Assembly (NCBI GenBank): GCA_016874295.1
Contig: VGUH01000001.1
Coordinates: 1-64,000 of the forward strand
DNA length: 64,000 nucleotides
Direction of reading: 5' to 3'
Source of the DNA: Gammaproteobacteria bacterium
Lineage (GTDB): Bacteria; Pseudomonadota; Gammaproteobacteria; Steroidobacterales; Steroidobacteraceae
This document shows positions 16,687-24,881 of the stretch, in pieces. Both the position numbers and the translations under genes were made by a program. The notes under the pieces were generated by a model that ran no database searches, was not told the DNA's origin, and saw only the letters and a list, made by a program, of their open reading frames with translations. Within the stretch, counting starts at the first letter, position 1. Each line of letters starts with the position of its first letter.

Positions 16687-18459
16687 ATGAATCCCGGAAC
16701 AGTTCCGATGCCCGATAGCATATTGCGCGACGAGAAAATGTTCGACCCGACCCAGACCCAGCCCCTGTCCTGGCGCATGCACGAGGGCAAGCCGATTCCC
16801 TGGGAGGAAGCACCGATTTCGCCCCCGAACCGCCAGGAACCGAGCTTCGACAGCTCGCCGCCGGAGCGGCTCGCGGAGCGCGGCTACCGGCTGCGCGCGC
16901 GCATCGGCCATGGCCGCCTCGGCGCGGTTTACGAGGCCCAGGACGAGCTGTCGCGCATCTCCGGCAGCCGGCATTTCGCGGCCGTCACGCTGATCGACGC
17001 CCGGATCGCCGAGCGGGACGGGTTTGCCGAGGAATTCGAGCGCGTTGCTGCCGAGCTGCAGTCCGTCACGCACCCGAACATCGTCAAGCTGCTCGAGTAC
17101 GGCTGCGAGCGCGGCCATTACTACCTAGTGAACGAACTGCTGGAGAGCGCGTCCTTGCGCTTCGTGCTGAACGACGTCGGCGCGCTGCCCGCCGGCGAGG
17201 CCGCCGCCGTGCTGCGCCCGGTCGGCGACGCGCTGCAGTACCTGCACGCCAAGGGCATGGTGCACGGCGATCTCCGGCCGGAGAACGTGCTGGTCACATT
17301 CGGCTACGAGGTCAAGCTGCTCGACATCGTGCCCGCAGGCTGGCTGGTCAGCCCGAACGACGCGCTCGGCGTACCGGCGCGCGCGCCCGACAAGCACGAC
17401 GACGTGTTCGGTCTCGCCTGTCTCGCCTACGAGATGCTCGCGGGCCGTCATCCTTACAACGGCAATACCGCGCAGGAGGCTTACCGCGCGGGTCTCGAGC
17501 CGGCGCCCATCGAAGGAATGCTTGACCGGCAGTGGCGCGCGCTCGCGAATGCGCTTGCCGTGCAACGCGACGACCGCACGCCGGGCGTTGCGCAGTTCCT
17601 CGACGAGTTCGGCGTTTCGCCATCGGAGAAATTGCGCGCCGTCGTCGGGTCGCTCAGGCCGGCCGTGGAAGTGCCGGGGCCGGTGCCACGCGACGTCGCA
17701 GTGCGCGCGGCCGCGGCGAGGCCGGCACGATCGAGCGGAGCGCGCACGCTGTTCCTGCTGTTCGTGCTGATCGGCGTTGGCGCCGCCGCCTGGTATTACC
17801 GCGAGCCGCTTGCGGCCTTTGGCACCGAGCTCGTGGCGACGGTGGAGACGGAGATGGAGCGCATCCGGGCCGCGGATGCGCCGAGCGCGGCGCCCGCTGC
17901 GGAAGCGCCGGTGACACAGGCGCCGGCCGTCATCGACGACACGCCCGCGACCGTGATCGCTGACGGCGCTGGCCGGACGGTGGTGAAGGAAGTCGCAGCC
18001 CCGGAGCCGACACCCATGCCTGCGGATGAGGCGACGGCGGTTTCGGAGTCACTGCCGGCGCCGCCGGTGGCGGGGCCAAGCGTCACACCCGCGCCCACCG
18101 CCGTCGCGCAACCTGCGGCAACGTCCTCGGCCGTGGCCGCCGGCATGGTTCGTTTCAACTTCGAGCGTGAATCGCTGTCCGTGCGCGAGGGCGACGTAGC
18201 GGCCCGGATCGTGATCCGCCGGTCGGGCAACCAGTCGGGCACGGCGGAGGTCGCGTGGCGTACCGTCGACGGCACGGCCGTCGCGGACCGTGACTATGCC
18301 GACCTCGGCGCGCGCAGCGAGCGCTTCGCGCCCGGCGAATCGAGCCGCACGGTCTACGTGCCGCTCACGAACGATTCGGTGCCGGAACCGACGCGGAGCT
18401 TCCGCGTACTGCTCGACGGCGGCGCCGAAATCCGCGTCGACATCCTCGACGACGACTGA
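16687..18459 (+). CDS. membrane pseudokinase with C-terminal Calx-beta-like domain
   Basis: A 590-aa protein with a kinase-like domain (residues about 66-310), one membrane helix (354-371, LFLLFVLIGVGAAAWYY), a Pro/Ala-rich linker, and a Calx-beta-like domain (about 495-590). The kinase fold is recognisable: GHGRLGAVYEAQ, HPNIVKLLEYG and HGDLRPENVLV. Catalytic residues are altered: the VAIK Lys is Thr101 (AAVTLID), HRD is HGD (193-195) and DFG is DIV (213-215). I infer a signalling scaffold or nucleotide sensor rather than an active kinase. The start is uncertain; ATG 16738, after GACGAG, is an alternative. The gene follows Fic on the same strand. Confidence 0.75.
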   Translation: MNPGTVPMPDSILRDEKMFDPTQTQPLSWRMHEGKPIPWEEAPISPPNRQEPSFDSSPPERLAERGYRLRARIGHGRLGAVYEAQDELSRISGSRHFAAVTLIDARIAERDGFAEEFERVAAELQSVTHPNIVKLLEYGCERGHYYLVNELLESASLRFVLNDVGALPAGEAAAVLRPVGDALQYLHAKGMVHGDLRPENVLVTFGYEVKLLDIVPAGWLVSPNDALGVPARAPDKHDDVFGLACLAYEMLAGRHPYNGNTAQEAYRAGLEPAPIEGMLDRQWRALANALAVQRDDRTPGVAQFLDEFGVSPSEKLRAVVGSLRPAVEVPGPVPRDVAVRAAAARPARSSGARTLFLLFVLIGVGAAAWYYREPLAAFGTELVATVETEMERIRAADAPSAAPAAEAPVTQAPAVIDDTPATVIADGAGRTVVKEVAAPEPTPMPADEATAVSESLPAPPVAGPSVTPAPTAVAQPAATSSAVAAGMVRFNFERESLSVREGDVAARIVIRRSGNQSGTAEVAWRTVDGTAVADRDYADLGARSERFAPGESSRTVYVPLTNDSVPEPTRSFRVLLDGGAEIRVDILDDD

Positions 18460-18521
18460 CCCGCGGCATCGCCGGCGATCATGCGTCGAGACGATGGCCG
18501 TTCGTTCCGTAGAATTGCGGG

Positions 18522-19568
18522 ATGACGACCGGGTCTAAGACTTACCGCGCCGTGCGCCTGGCGGCACCGGGCCGGCCGCTTCAGACCGCGGTGCTCGCAA
18601 TGACCGCGCCGGGCCCCGGCGAGGTCGTCGTGCGTGTGCAGGCGGCGGGCATCTGCCACTCCGACGCGCACTACCGCGCAGGCGTCGGCTGGACGAACCA
18701 TCCGCTGACGCTCGGGCACGAGGTCGCGGGCATCGTCGCCGCGGCCGGCGCCGGTGTCGCGTCGCCGCGTGTCGGCGACCGCGTGTGCCTGCACTACCTC
18801 GTCGCCTGCGGCGAGTGCCGCGACTGCCGCGCGGGGTGCGAGCAGTTCTGCGTGACCGGGCAGATGATCGGCAAGGATCGCGACGGCGGCTTCGCCGAAC
18901 TGATTCGTGTGCCGGCGCGCAATGCCCATCCGCTGCCCGATGCCATCCCCTTCGAGCACGGCGCCATCATGATGTGTTCGTCGGCCACGGCGCTGCACGC
19001 GCTGCGCAAGGCGCGCGTCCGCGCGGGCGACACGGTGGCGGTATTCGGCGTCGGCGGCCTCGGCGTATCGGCGGTACAGCTGGCACGGGCCCTGGGCGCG
19101 GGCGTGGTGTACGCCGTGGACCTCAATCCCGTGAAGCTCGCTCTGGCCGGGCGGCTCGGCGCCATTGCGATCGACGCGCAAGCCGGCGACCCCGTCGAAG
19201 CCATCCGCGCAGCAACCTTCGGCCGCGGCGTCGACGTCGCGCTCGAGCTGATCGGCTCGGCCAAGGTGATGGAGCAGGCCGTGCGGTCGCTCGCGCCCCT
19301 GGGGCGCGCGGCGCTCGCGGGCCTCACGCAGGACTGGCTGTCCATCGCCGTGTACCGCGACCTGCTCGGTCGTGAGGCCGAAATCATCGGCGTCTCCGAC
19401 CACCTGGCCTCGGAGATCGGCGAGCTCTTGCAATTCGTCGAGCGCGGCGAGCTGGATCTCGGAAAAGCCGTCACGCAGGTCGTTCCGCTCGACGCCGAGT
19501 CGATAAACGGCGTGCTGGACGGCCTCGAGGTCTTCGGCGACGGCGTGCGCTGCGTCATCCGCCCCTGA
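18522..19568 (+). CDS. zinc-dependent alcohol dehydrogenase family protein
   Basis: NAD(P)-dependent medium-chain dehydrogenase. The 348-aa product has the catalytic zinc ligands ICHSDAHY and LGHEVAGIV, the structural-zinc cysteines (CGECRDCRAGCEQFC) and the nucleotide-binding VFGVGGLGVSAVQLA. The substrate cannot be deduced. An unusual spot is KARVRAGDTVAV preceded by MMCSSATALHAL, where typical enzymes read CAGVTA-ALK. The stop overlaps a possible CTG start of the broken hpt gene. Confidence 0.87.
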   Translation: MTTGSKTYRAVRLAAPGRPLQTAVLAMTAPGPGEVVVRVQAAGICHSDAHYRAGVGWTNHPLTLGHEVAGIVAAAGAGVASPRVGDRVCLHYLVACGECRDCRAGCEQFCVTGQMIGKDRDGGFAELIRVPARNAHPLPDAIPFEHGAIMMCSSATALHALRKARVRAGDTVAVFGVGGLGVSAVQLARALGAGVVYAVDLNPVKLALAGRLGAIAIDAQAGDPVEAIRAATFGRGVDVALELIGSAKVMEQAVRSLAPLGRAALAGLTQDWLSIAVYRDLLGREAEIIGVSDHLASEIGELLQFVERGELDLGKAVTQVVPLDAESINGVLDGLEVFGDGVRCVIRP

Positions 19569-20121
19569 AGCCGTACCATGCACGCATAACCCAGGACGTC
19601 CCGCGCTCCGAGGAAATCGTCGGCGCCGAGGCGGTACAGGCCACCCTCGACCGCCTGGCGCACGACATCACGGCCCGGCTCGCGGACCGCAATCCGCTGG
19701 TGATCACCGTGCTGAACGGCGGGCTCGTATTCGCGGGCCAGCTTCTCCCCCGACTGCCTTTTGCGCTCGACGTGAGCTACGTGCACGTCCGGCGCTACGG
19801 GCGCGAGACCGGGGGCGGCGAGCTGGTCTGGATCGCCGGGCCGCAGGAGCCGGTGACCGGGCGCACGGTGCTGCTGCTCGATGACATCCTCGACGAGGGC
19901 GAGACGCTGTTCGCCATCCGTTCGCGCCTCTACGAGCTCGGCGCGATCGAGGTGCTGCTCGCCGCATTCGCCGTAAAATCCGCAAGGAGCTGCCGCGGGT
20001 CATGGCGGACTTCACCGGTCTTCGGCTGCCGGACCGGTTCGTGTTCGGGTTCGGGATGGACGTCGGAGGCCGCTGGCGCAACCTGCCGTCGATCCGCGCG
20101 CTGTCGGAAACCGCGGACTGA
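19565..20121 (+). pseudogene. hpt: hypoxanthine-guanine phosphoribosyltransferase, frameshifted and without a normal start
   Basis: Intact homologues convert hypoxanthine and guanine to nucleotides using PRPP. The body reads RNPLVITVLNGGLVFAG-LLPRL and the PRPP loop VLLLDDILDEGETL. At 19975-19978 an A-run appears one base short: the frame goes from LLAAFAVK to the next frame, which continues as IRKELPRVMADFTGL and FGFGMDVGG-WRNLPSI to the TGA at 20121. There is also no ATG/GTG/TTG at the 5' end. ATG 19578 meets a stop after three codons, and only CTG 19565 is in frame. Two single-base losses fit a pseudogene or low-quality sequence. Confidence 0.78.
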
Positions 20122-20132
20122 GCGCCCGGGCG

Positions 20133-20348
20133 TCAGCCGCCGACGCCGTGCGGCTCGATCCAGCCCATCTTCCAGGTCCACCACAGGACGATGAACAGCA
20201 GGATCGAGAGCCCGATGCGCACCGTGAGCGCGCGCACCATGCGCCGGGTCTCGCCCTTGTGGTCGTGCACCAGCTGGACCATGGCCGAGGCGAGGCTCAG
20301 CACGATCGCGAAGAAGATGAGCAGCACCAGCCACTTCACGCCCGACAT
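20133..20348 (-). CDS. DUF2909 twin-transmembrane protein
   Basis: The 71-aa product is two membrane helices (VKWLVLLIFFAIVLSLASAM and GLSILLFIVLWWTWKMG) joined by a charged loop (HDHKGETRRMVRALTVR). This size and pattern match the DUF2909 twin-TM family, found beside SURF1 in gammaproteobacterial oxidase clusters. Its role in oxidase assembly is inferred only from that association. It is divergent from the SURF1 gene, with 21 bp between their start codons. Confidence 0.82.
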   Translation of the reverse strand: MSGVKWLVLLIFFAIVLSLASAMVQLVHDHKGETRRMVRALTVRIGLSILLFIVLWWTWKMGWIEPHGVGG

Positions 20349-20369
20349 GGTTCGACCTCGCCTCCCCGG

Positions 20370-21101
20370 ATGCGCGAGTATAGCCCGGTGCTGAATCCAC
20401 GCCGATCGCGATTCGCCCCGCGTCTCGTCCCCACCCTCCTGACCGCAGTGGCGGCGGCCCTGTTCGCCTCGCTCGGCTTCTGGCAGCTCGGGCGCGCGGG
20501 CAAGAAGCACGCACTCGCCGAAGATTTCGCCGGCGGCGGGCCCGCCGTCGAGTGGCGGGATCTCCCGGCCGACGCGCCGCGCTACCAGCGCGTGCGGGTC
20601 CGCGGCCTGTACGACCCGGCGCACCAGTTCCTGCTCGACAACATGAGCCACGAGAGCGTCGCGGGCCTGCAGGTGCTGACGCCGCTCGTCCTGGACGACG
20701 GCAGCGCCGTGCTCGTCAATCGCGGCTGGCTGCCCTGGGGCCCGACGCGCGAACTTCTGCCTGAAGTCGCCGTGGCCGGCGAGCCGCGCACGATCGTCGG
20801 TCGCATCGACGAGCTGCCGAAGCCGGGCATCTGGCTCAAGGCGCCGCCCGCCAGCGGTTGGCCGCGGCTCGTGCAGTACCCGCGCATGGAAGAACTCGCG
20901 GCGACCCTCGGTCGCGAGCTCGCGCCGTCCCAGGTGCTGCTCGATCCCGCGGTGCCGGATGGATACCTGCGCGACTGGGTGGTGCCGGGCACGACGGCGG
21001 ACCGTCACCTCGGCTACGCCGTGCAGTGGTTCGCGTTCGCGGCGGTCGCGGCGGCGATCTGGCTCGTGCTCAGCTTCCGCAAGCCCGGGGAATCCGCATG
21101 A
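20370..21101 (+). CDS. SURF1 family cytochrome oxidase biogenesis protein
   Basis: SURF1/Shy1 proteins help deliver heme a to subunit I. The 243-aa product has the two-helix layout of the family: an N-terminal helix followed by LGFWQLGRAGKK and a C-terminal helix (YAVQWFAFAAVAAAIWLVL), with VLVNRGWLPWG and HLGYAVQWF as family signatures. Start ATG 20370; an in-frame GTG at 20388 is possible. The stop overlaps the next gene's ATG. Confidence 0.92.
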   Translation: MREYSPVLNPRRSRFAPRLVPTLLTAVAAALFASLGFWQLGRAGKKHALAEDFAGGGPAVEWRDLPADAPRYQRVRVRGLYDPAHQFLLDNMSHESVAGLQVLTPLVLDDGSAVLVNRGWLPWGPTRELLPEVAVAGEPRTIVGRIDELPKPGIWLKAPPASGWPRLVQYPRMEELAATLGRELAPSQVLLDPAVPDGYLRDWVVPGTTADRHLGYAVQWFAFAAVAAAIWLVLSFRKPGESA

Positions 21102-21688
21102 GCGTGCCGGACGAGGCGCGCCGCTCCGGGCGCCGCCAGCTGCTGCTCGTGGCGTCGATCTTCATCGTGCCTCTCGTTGCGGCCGCCGCGCTCTACTTCT
21201 CCTCCGACTGGCGGCCGGTCGTTAATTCGCAAGGCACGCTGATCGACCCGCCGCGCACGCTGACCGCTTCCGGTCTCTACTTTCCCGACGGACGGCCGGC
21301 GCCCGCGGACGTGTTCGAGGGCAAGTGGTCCATCCTGCACCCCGCCACCGCCTGCGACGCACGCACCGAGGCGCTTTTCGAGGAACTCGGCCGCGTGCGG
21401 ATCGCGCTCGACAAGGACACGCCGCGCGTGCGGCGCGTGCTGCTGCATGGCGGCAACTGCGCCGGCGCGGCGCCTCCCGCGGGCGACACCGATCTTGTCG
21501 TGTTCGCGGCGTCGGGACCCGAGGGCGAGGCATTCCTCGCTTCCATACCGTCCGCGGTCGATGGCGCACCGGGAATCTACCTGGTGGATCCGCACGCCAA
21601 CCTGATGATGAGCTACCCTGCGATCGGCTCGGCGCGCGGGCTGCTCAAGGATCTCGAACGGCTGCTGCGGCTGTCGAACATCGGTTAG
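21098..21688 (+). CDS. membrane-anchored protein of the oxidase assembly cluster
   Basis: The 196-aa product has one N-terminal membrane helix (LLLVASIFIVPLVAAAALYF) and an exported domain with WSILHPATACD, ALFEELGRVRIAL, LHGGNCAG and a C-terminal GIYLVDPHANLMMSYP. The latter resembles the end of thioredoxin-fold SCO-like proteins, but the usual CxxxC copper motif is absent. It is translationally coupled between SURF1 and ctaA, a common place for such proteins in gammaproteobacteria. A role in heme or copper handling for the oxidase is inferred from position only. Confidence 0.78.
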   Translation: MSVPDEARRSGRRQLLLVASIFIVPLVAAAALYFSSDWRPVVNSQGTLIDPPRTLTASGLYFPDGRPAPADVFEGKWSILHPATACDARTEALFEELGRVRIALDKDTPRVRRVLLHGGNCAGAAPPAGDTDLVVFAASGPEGEAFLASIPSAVDGAPGIYLVDPHANLMMSYPAIGSARGLLKDLERLLRLSNIG

Positions 21689-21691
21689 GGG

Positions 21692-22732
21692 ATGCGCATG
21701 CACGAAACCCGCGGTCTGATCTGGTTCCGCCGCGCCGCGCTCGCCGCGACGGTCCTGTGCGCGGTGGTGGTCGTGGTCGGCGCCTGGGTACGGCTCACGA
21801 ATGCCGGCCTCGGTTGCCCGGACTGGCCGGGTTGCTACGGCCACGTCCACCCGGCCCAGGCGGCGGAGCGTGCTTCGGAAATCAACGCCGCGCATCCCGA
21901 TCGCCCGTTCGACTACCAGAAGGCCATCAACGAGATGGTGCACCGCTACATCGTCGGCGCGCTCGGCCTGCTGGTGATCGCGCTCGCGGTGTTGTCGGTC
22001 CTGAACCGGCGCGACCCGGCCCAGCCGCGCGTCCTGCCCTGGCTGCTCGTCGCGCTGCTGATCGTCCAGGCGCTGCTCGGCATGTGGACGGTGACGCTGC
22101 TCCTGAAGCCCCTGATCGTGACACTGCACCTGCTCGGGGGCCTCACGACGCTCGCGCTCCTCACCTGGCTCGCGCTGCCGCCCGCGCGGCGCGAACTGAA
22201 GGCCGCGGAGCGCGGGGTGCGGCGGCTCGCGATTGCCGGGCTCGTCGTGCTCGTCGTGCAGATTTCACTCGGCGGCTGGACGAGCACCAACTACGCCGCC
22301 GCGGCCTGCCCGGATTTTCCGGCCTGCCAGGCGAGTTTCTGGCCGCCTATGGACTTCCGGAACGCGTTCATCCTGTGGCGCGGTCTCGGCATCGACTACG
22401 AGGGCGGCGTGCTCGACGCGCCGGCGCGGATCGCGATCCATTACACGCACCGGCTGGGTGCTTACCTGACTGCGATCGTGCTCGCGCTCGTCGTCGTGGG
22501 CGCGCTCCGGCGGGGACGATCGCATGCGGCGAAATCAGCAGCGATCGCGGTCGCGATCGCGCTCGTGCTGCAAATCCTGATCGGGATGAACCTGATCTGG
22601 AAGGGGTGGCCGCTGTGGCTCGGGACCGCGCACAACGCAGGGGCAGCGCTCCTGGTACTCGCGACGGTCGCGCTGCTGCGAGCGCTCAGCCCGCGCTCGG
22701 AAGTCAGCCGTTACCGGCCGGGCCTGAGCTGA
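21692..22732 (+). CDS. ctaA: heme A synthase
   Basis: Membrane monooxygenase (COX15/CtaA) oxidising the C8 methyl of heme O to the formyl of heme A, needed by the aa3 oxidase encoded here. The 346-aa product has eight hydrophobic segments and conserved motifs VRLTNAGLGCPDWPGCYG, EMVHRYIVGALG, LHLLGGLTT and HYTHRLGAYL. The histidines in these are the heme ligands of the family. It pairs functionally with cyoE at 23942. ATG 21692 is kept; ATG 21698 is possible. Confidence 0.95.
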   Translation: MRMHETRGLIWFRRAALAATVLCAVVVVVGAWVRLTNAGLGCPDWPGCYGHVHPAQAAERASEINAAHPDRPFDYQKAINEMVHRYIVGALGLLVIALAVLSVLNRRDPAQPRVLPWLLVALLIVQALLGMWTVTLLLKPLIVTLHLLGGLTTLALLTWLALPPARRELKAAERGVRRLAIAGLVVLVVQISLGGWTSTNYAAAACPDFPACQASFWPPMDFRNAFILWRGLGIDYEGGVLDAPARIAIHYTHRLGAYLTAIVLALVVVGALRRGRSHAAKSAAIAVAIALVLQILIGMNLIWKGWPLWLGTAHNAGAALLVLATVALLRALSPRSEVSRYRPGLS

Positions 22733-22735
22733 GCG

Positions 22736-22819
22736 TCAGAACAGCTGGACAAGAACCGGGAACGCGGCAACGGCGAGCGCCAGGCAGACTGCAAAGCCGG
22801 AGCGATCGAAGAGGAGCAT
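22736..22819 (-). CDS. candidate 27-aa membrane peptide
   Basis: ATG at 22819 is preceded by CAGGAGTGCCCG, an excellent ribosome-binding site (AGGAG, 7 bases). The 27 codons give a mostly hydrophobic peptide (MLLFDRSGFAV, then CLALAVAAFPVLVQLF) that could form one membrane helix. It ends 4 bp beyond the convergent ctaA stop. Too short for family assignment. The ribosome-binding site and hydrophobicity are the only support. Confidence 0.4.
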   Translation of the reverse strand: MLLFDRSGFAVCLALAVAAFPVLVQLF

Positions 22820-22866
22820 CGGGCACTCCTGTTCTTGATACGGCAGCGACAGTACGCCCAGCTATT

Positions 22867-22910
22867 GTTTCTATAAACAGTTCAATATTGACTTTATTGG
22901 TCAATATTAC
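22867..22910. promoter_or_regulatory. operator-like palindromes before the LysR gene
   Basis: CAATATTGAC (22884-22893) and GTCAATATTA (22901-22910) form a 9-of-10 inverted repeat with a 7-base spacer. Just left lies TGTTT-CTAT-AAACA (22867-22880). This AT-rich island in GC-rich DNA separates the 27-aa frame on the minus strand from the LysR gene at 22924. It is a plausible autoregulatory LysR site controlling both directions. Confidence 0.5.
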
Positions 22911-22923
22911 GTACTACTAAAGG

Positions 22924-23856
22924 ATGGAGACGCTCCAGGCGATGCAGGCTTTCGCCAAGGTGGCGGAGCTCGGCTCATTCACCCGGGCGGCCGACGAGCT
23001 CGCGTTATCGCGGGCAATGGTGAGCACCCACATCCGGCGCCTCGAGCGGCGCTTCGGCCTGAAGCTGCTTAACCGGACGACGCGCAAGGTCGCGCTCACG
23101 CCCGCCGGGACTGACTATCTCGAACATTGCCGGCGCGTGTTCGTCGAGCTCGCCGCGGCGGAGGAGACGCTGCGCCGCGGGAAGGAGCAGCCGACGGGCC
23201 GCGTGCGCGTGGATGTGCCGGGCTCATTCGGCCGGCACATCCTGTTGCCGGCGCTGCCCGAGTTCCTCGCGCGTTATCCGGGCATCGACCTGGACCTGTG
23301 CTTCAACGAGCGGGTCGTGGATCTGGTGCGCGAAGGCGTCGACCTGGCCGTGCGCGCCGGCACGGTGACCGACACCGACCTGGTCGCGCATCGGGTCTCC
23401 GGCTCGCGCTGGATCACTTGCGCTGCGCCGTCCTACCTCGCCCGCCACGGACGGCCTGAGACGCTCGCCGACCTCGCCAACCACGTCCTGATCGGCTCGA
23501 TCCCGCCGGGCGGCACGCATCCGCGCCCGTGGCTGTTCGCGAACGACGCGCCGCCGCCATTCGAGCTGCGGTTCCGCACCACGGTCAACGAGGCGGAAGC
23601 TGTGATGCTCGCGGCCGCGCGCGGCGTCGGCATCACCCAGACCATGGACCTGCTCGCGGCCCGCGAGCTCGTGGACGGCAACCTCATGATTGTGCTGCCC
23701 GAGCACACGCGTCTCGGGCCGGCGCTGTCCATCGTCCACACGCCGGCGGCCCAGCGCCTCGCCCGGGTGCGGGTGTTCTCCGAGTTCCTGCGCGGTCTCT
23801 GCGAGTACGTCGTGCAGCGCGCAGCGGCCCACACCGGCCTGAAACCCATCCCCTGA
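22924..23856 (+). CDS. LysR-type transcriptional regulator
   Basis: Cytosolic regulator of 310 aa with the N-terminal winged helix-turn-helix ([19 protein letters not shown], then [20 protein letters not shown]) and a complete effector domain ([34 protein letters not shown]-like end [10 protein letters not shown]). It resembles the CrgA/DsdC-like branch of self-standing LysR regulators. The regulated gene is not obvious. The likely operator upstream suggests autoregulation and possibly control of the small divergent frame. It interrupts ctaA and cyoE. Confidence 0.92.
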   Translation: METLQAMQAFAKVAELGSFTRAADELALSRAMVSTHIRRLERRFGLKLLNRTTRKVALTPAGTDYLEHCRRVFVELAAAEETLRRGKEQPTGRVRVDVPGSFGRHILLPALPEFLARYPGIDLDLCFNERVVDLVREGVDLAVRAGTVTDTDLVAHRVSGSRWITCAAPSYLARHGRPETLADLANHVLIGSIPPGGTHPRPWLFANDAPPPFELRFRTTVNEAEAVMLAAARGVGITQTMDLLAARELVDGNLMIVLPEHTRLGPALSIVHTPAAQRLARVRVFSEFLRGLCEYVVQRAAAHTGLKPIP

Positions 23857-23866
23857 CGCGCAGCAC

Positions 23867-23912
23867 GAAGGGGACGCGCCCCTTCATGAATATGAAGAGG
23901 CGCGTCCCCTCC
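23867..23912. repeat. perfect G/C-rich hairpin before cyoE
   Basis: GAAGGGGACGCGCC followed by CCTTCATG pairs with ATGAAG and GGCGCGTCCCCT, giving a near-perfect long stem with an AAT loop and one unpaired A. No U-run follows. It could be a REP-like element, or could stop transcription from lysR into cyoE. Its style (GGGG-N-CCCC arms) resembles the hairpin at 2207-2248. Confidence 0.55.
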
Positions 23913-23941
23913 GACAGGTGCGTGATAGCATTTCGGCTGCG

Positions 23942-24859
23942 ATGAGCGCCCGCGAAACGCATTCGGAGGCGACGGCCGGCAGGGTGTCTGCCCGGGCACG
24001 CGACTACTTCGCGCTGACCAAGCCAAAGGTCGTGTCGCTCATCATGTTCACGGCGATCGTGGGCATGTTCCTCGCCGTGCCCGGATTCCCGCCGCCGGCG
24101 GCGCTGGTCTGGGGCACGATCGGCATCGCGCTCGCCGCTTCCTCGGCAGCCGCCATCAATCACGTGCTCGACGCCCGCATCGACGCGGAAATGGCCCGTA
24201 CCCGCATGCGGCCGCTGCCGCGCGGGACGGTCTCCGAGGCCTACGCGCTCTCTTTCGCCTTCGTGCTCGGCGCCGGTTCCATGCTGATCCTTGCCCTGCT
24301 GGTCAACGCGCTGACCGCGGTCCTGACCTTTTCCTCGATCATCGGTTATGCGGTCGTCTACACGATCTGGCTCAAGCGCGCGACGCCGCAGAACATCGTC
24401 ATCGGCGGCGCGGCGGGCGCCGCGCCGCCCGTGCTCGGCTGGACCGCAGTGACCGGCGTCGTCGACGCAAACGCGTTGCTCCTGTTCCTGATCATCTTCG
24501 CCTGGACGCCGCCGCACTTCTGGGCGCTCGCGATCGCGCGCCGCGACGATTACGCGCGCGTCGGCATCCCGATGCTGCCGGTCACGCACGGCGTCGCCTA
24601 CACCAAGCAGTTCATCTGGTACTACACGGTGCTGCTCGCGGTCATCACCGTGCTGCCCTTCCTGGCCGGCATGGCGGGACTCTTCTACCTCTGCGCCGCG
24701 CTCGTGCTCGATGCATTTTTCCTGCGTCATTCATGGCAGCTCCTGCGCTCCGAGCGCGCCGACCTGCCGATGCGCGCCTTCCGTTACTCGATCAACTACC
24801 TGGCGCTCCTGTTCGCGGCCCTGCTCGTCGATCACTACCTGCCGCGTGCGCCGTTCTGA
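23942..24859 (+). CDS. cyoE: protoheme IX farnesyltransferase
   Basis: Converts protoheme to heme O by adding a farnesyl group, the substrate for CtaA. The 305-aa product is a UbiA-fold membrane protein with the diphosphate motifs [19 protein letters not shown] and [16 protein letters not shown], and the TPPHFWALA signature. Start ATG 23942; an in-frame start 24 bases upstream is weaker. A -10-like TAGCAT lies just upstream (about 23929). Confidence 0.95.
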   Translation: MSARETHSEATAGRVSARARDYFALTKPKVVSLIMFTAIVGMFLAVPGFPPPAALVWGTIGIALAASSAAAINHVLDARIDAEMARTRMRPLPRGTVSEAYALSFAFVLGAGSMLILALLVNALTAVLTFSSIIGYAVVYTIWLKRATPQNIVIGGAAGAAPPVLGWTAVTGVVDANALLLFLIIFAWTPPHFWALAIARRDDYARVGIPMLPVTHGVAYTKQFIWYYTVLLAVITVLPFLAGMAGLFYLCAALVLDAFFLRHSWQLLRSERADLPMRAFRYSINYLALLFAALLVDHYLPRAPF

Positions 24860-24881
24860 GGCACTGACTGCGGGAAACGTT

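Noticed and set aside
19970-19985. Programmed frameshift in hpt
   Set aside because: An A4 run is too short for known slippage signals and the gene also lacks a normal start codon.
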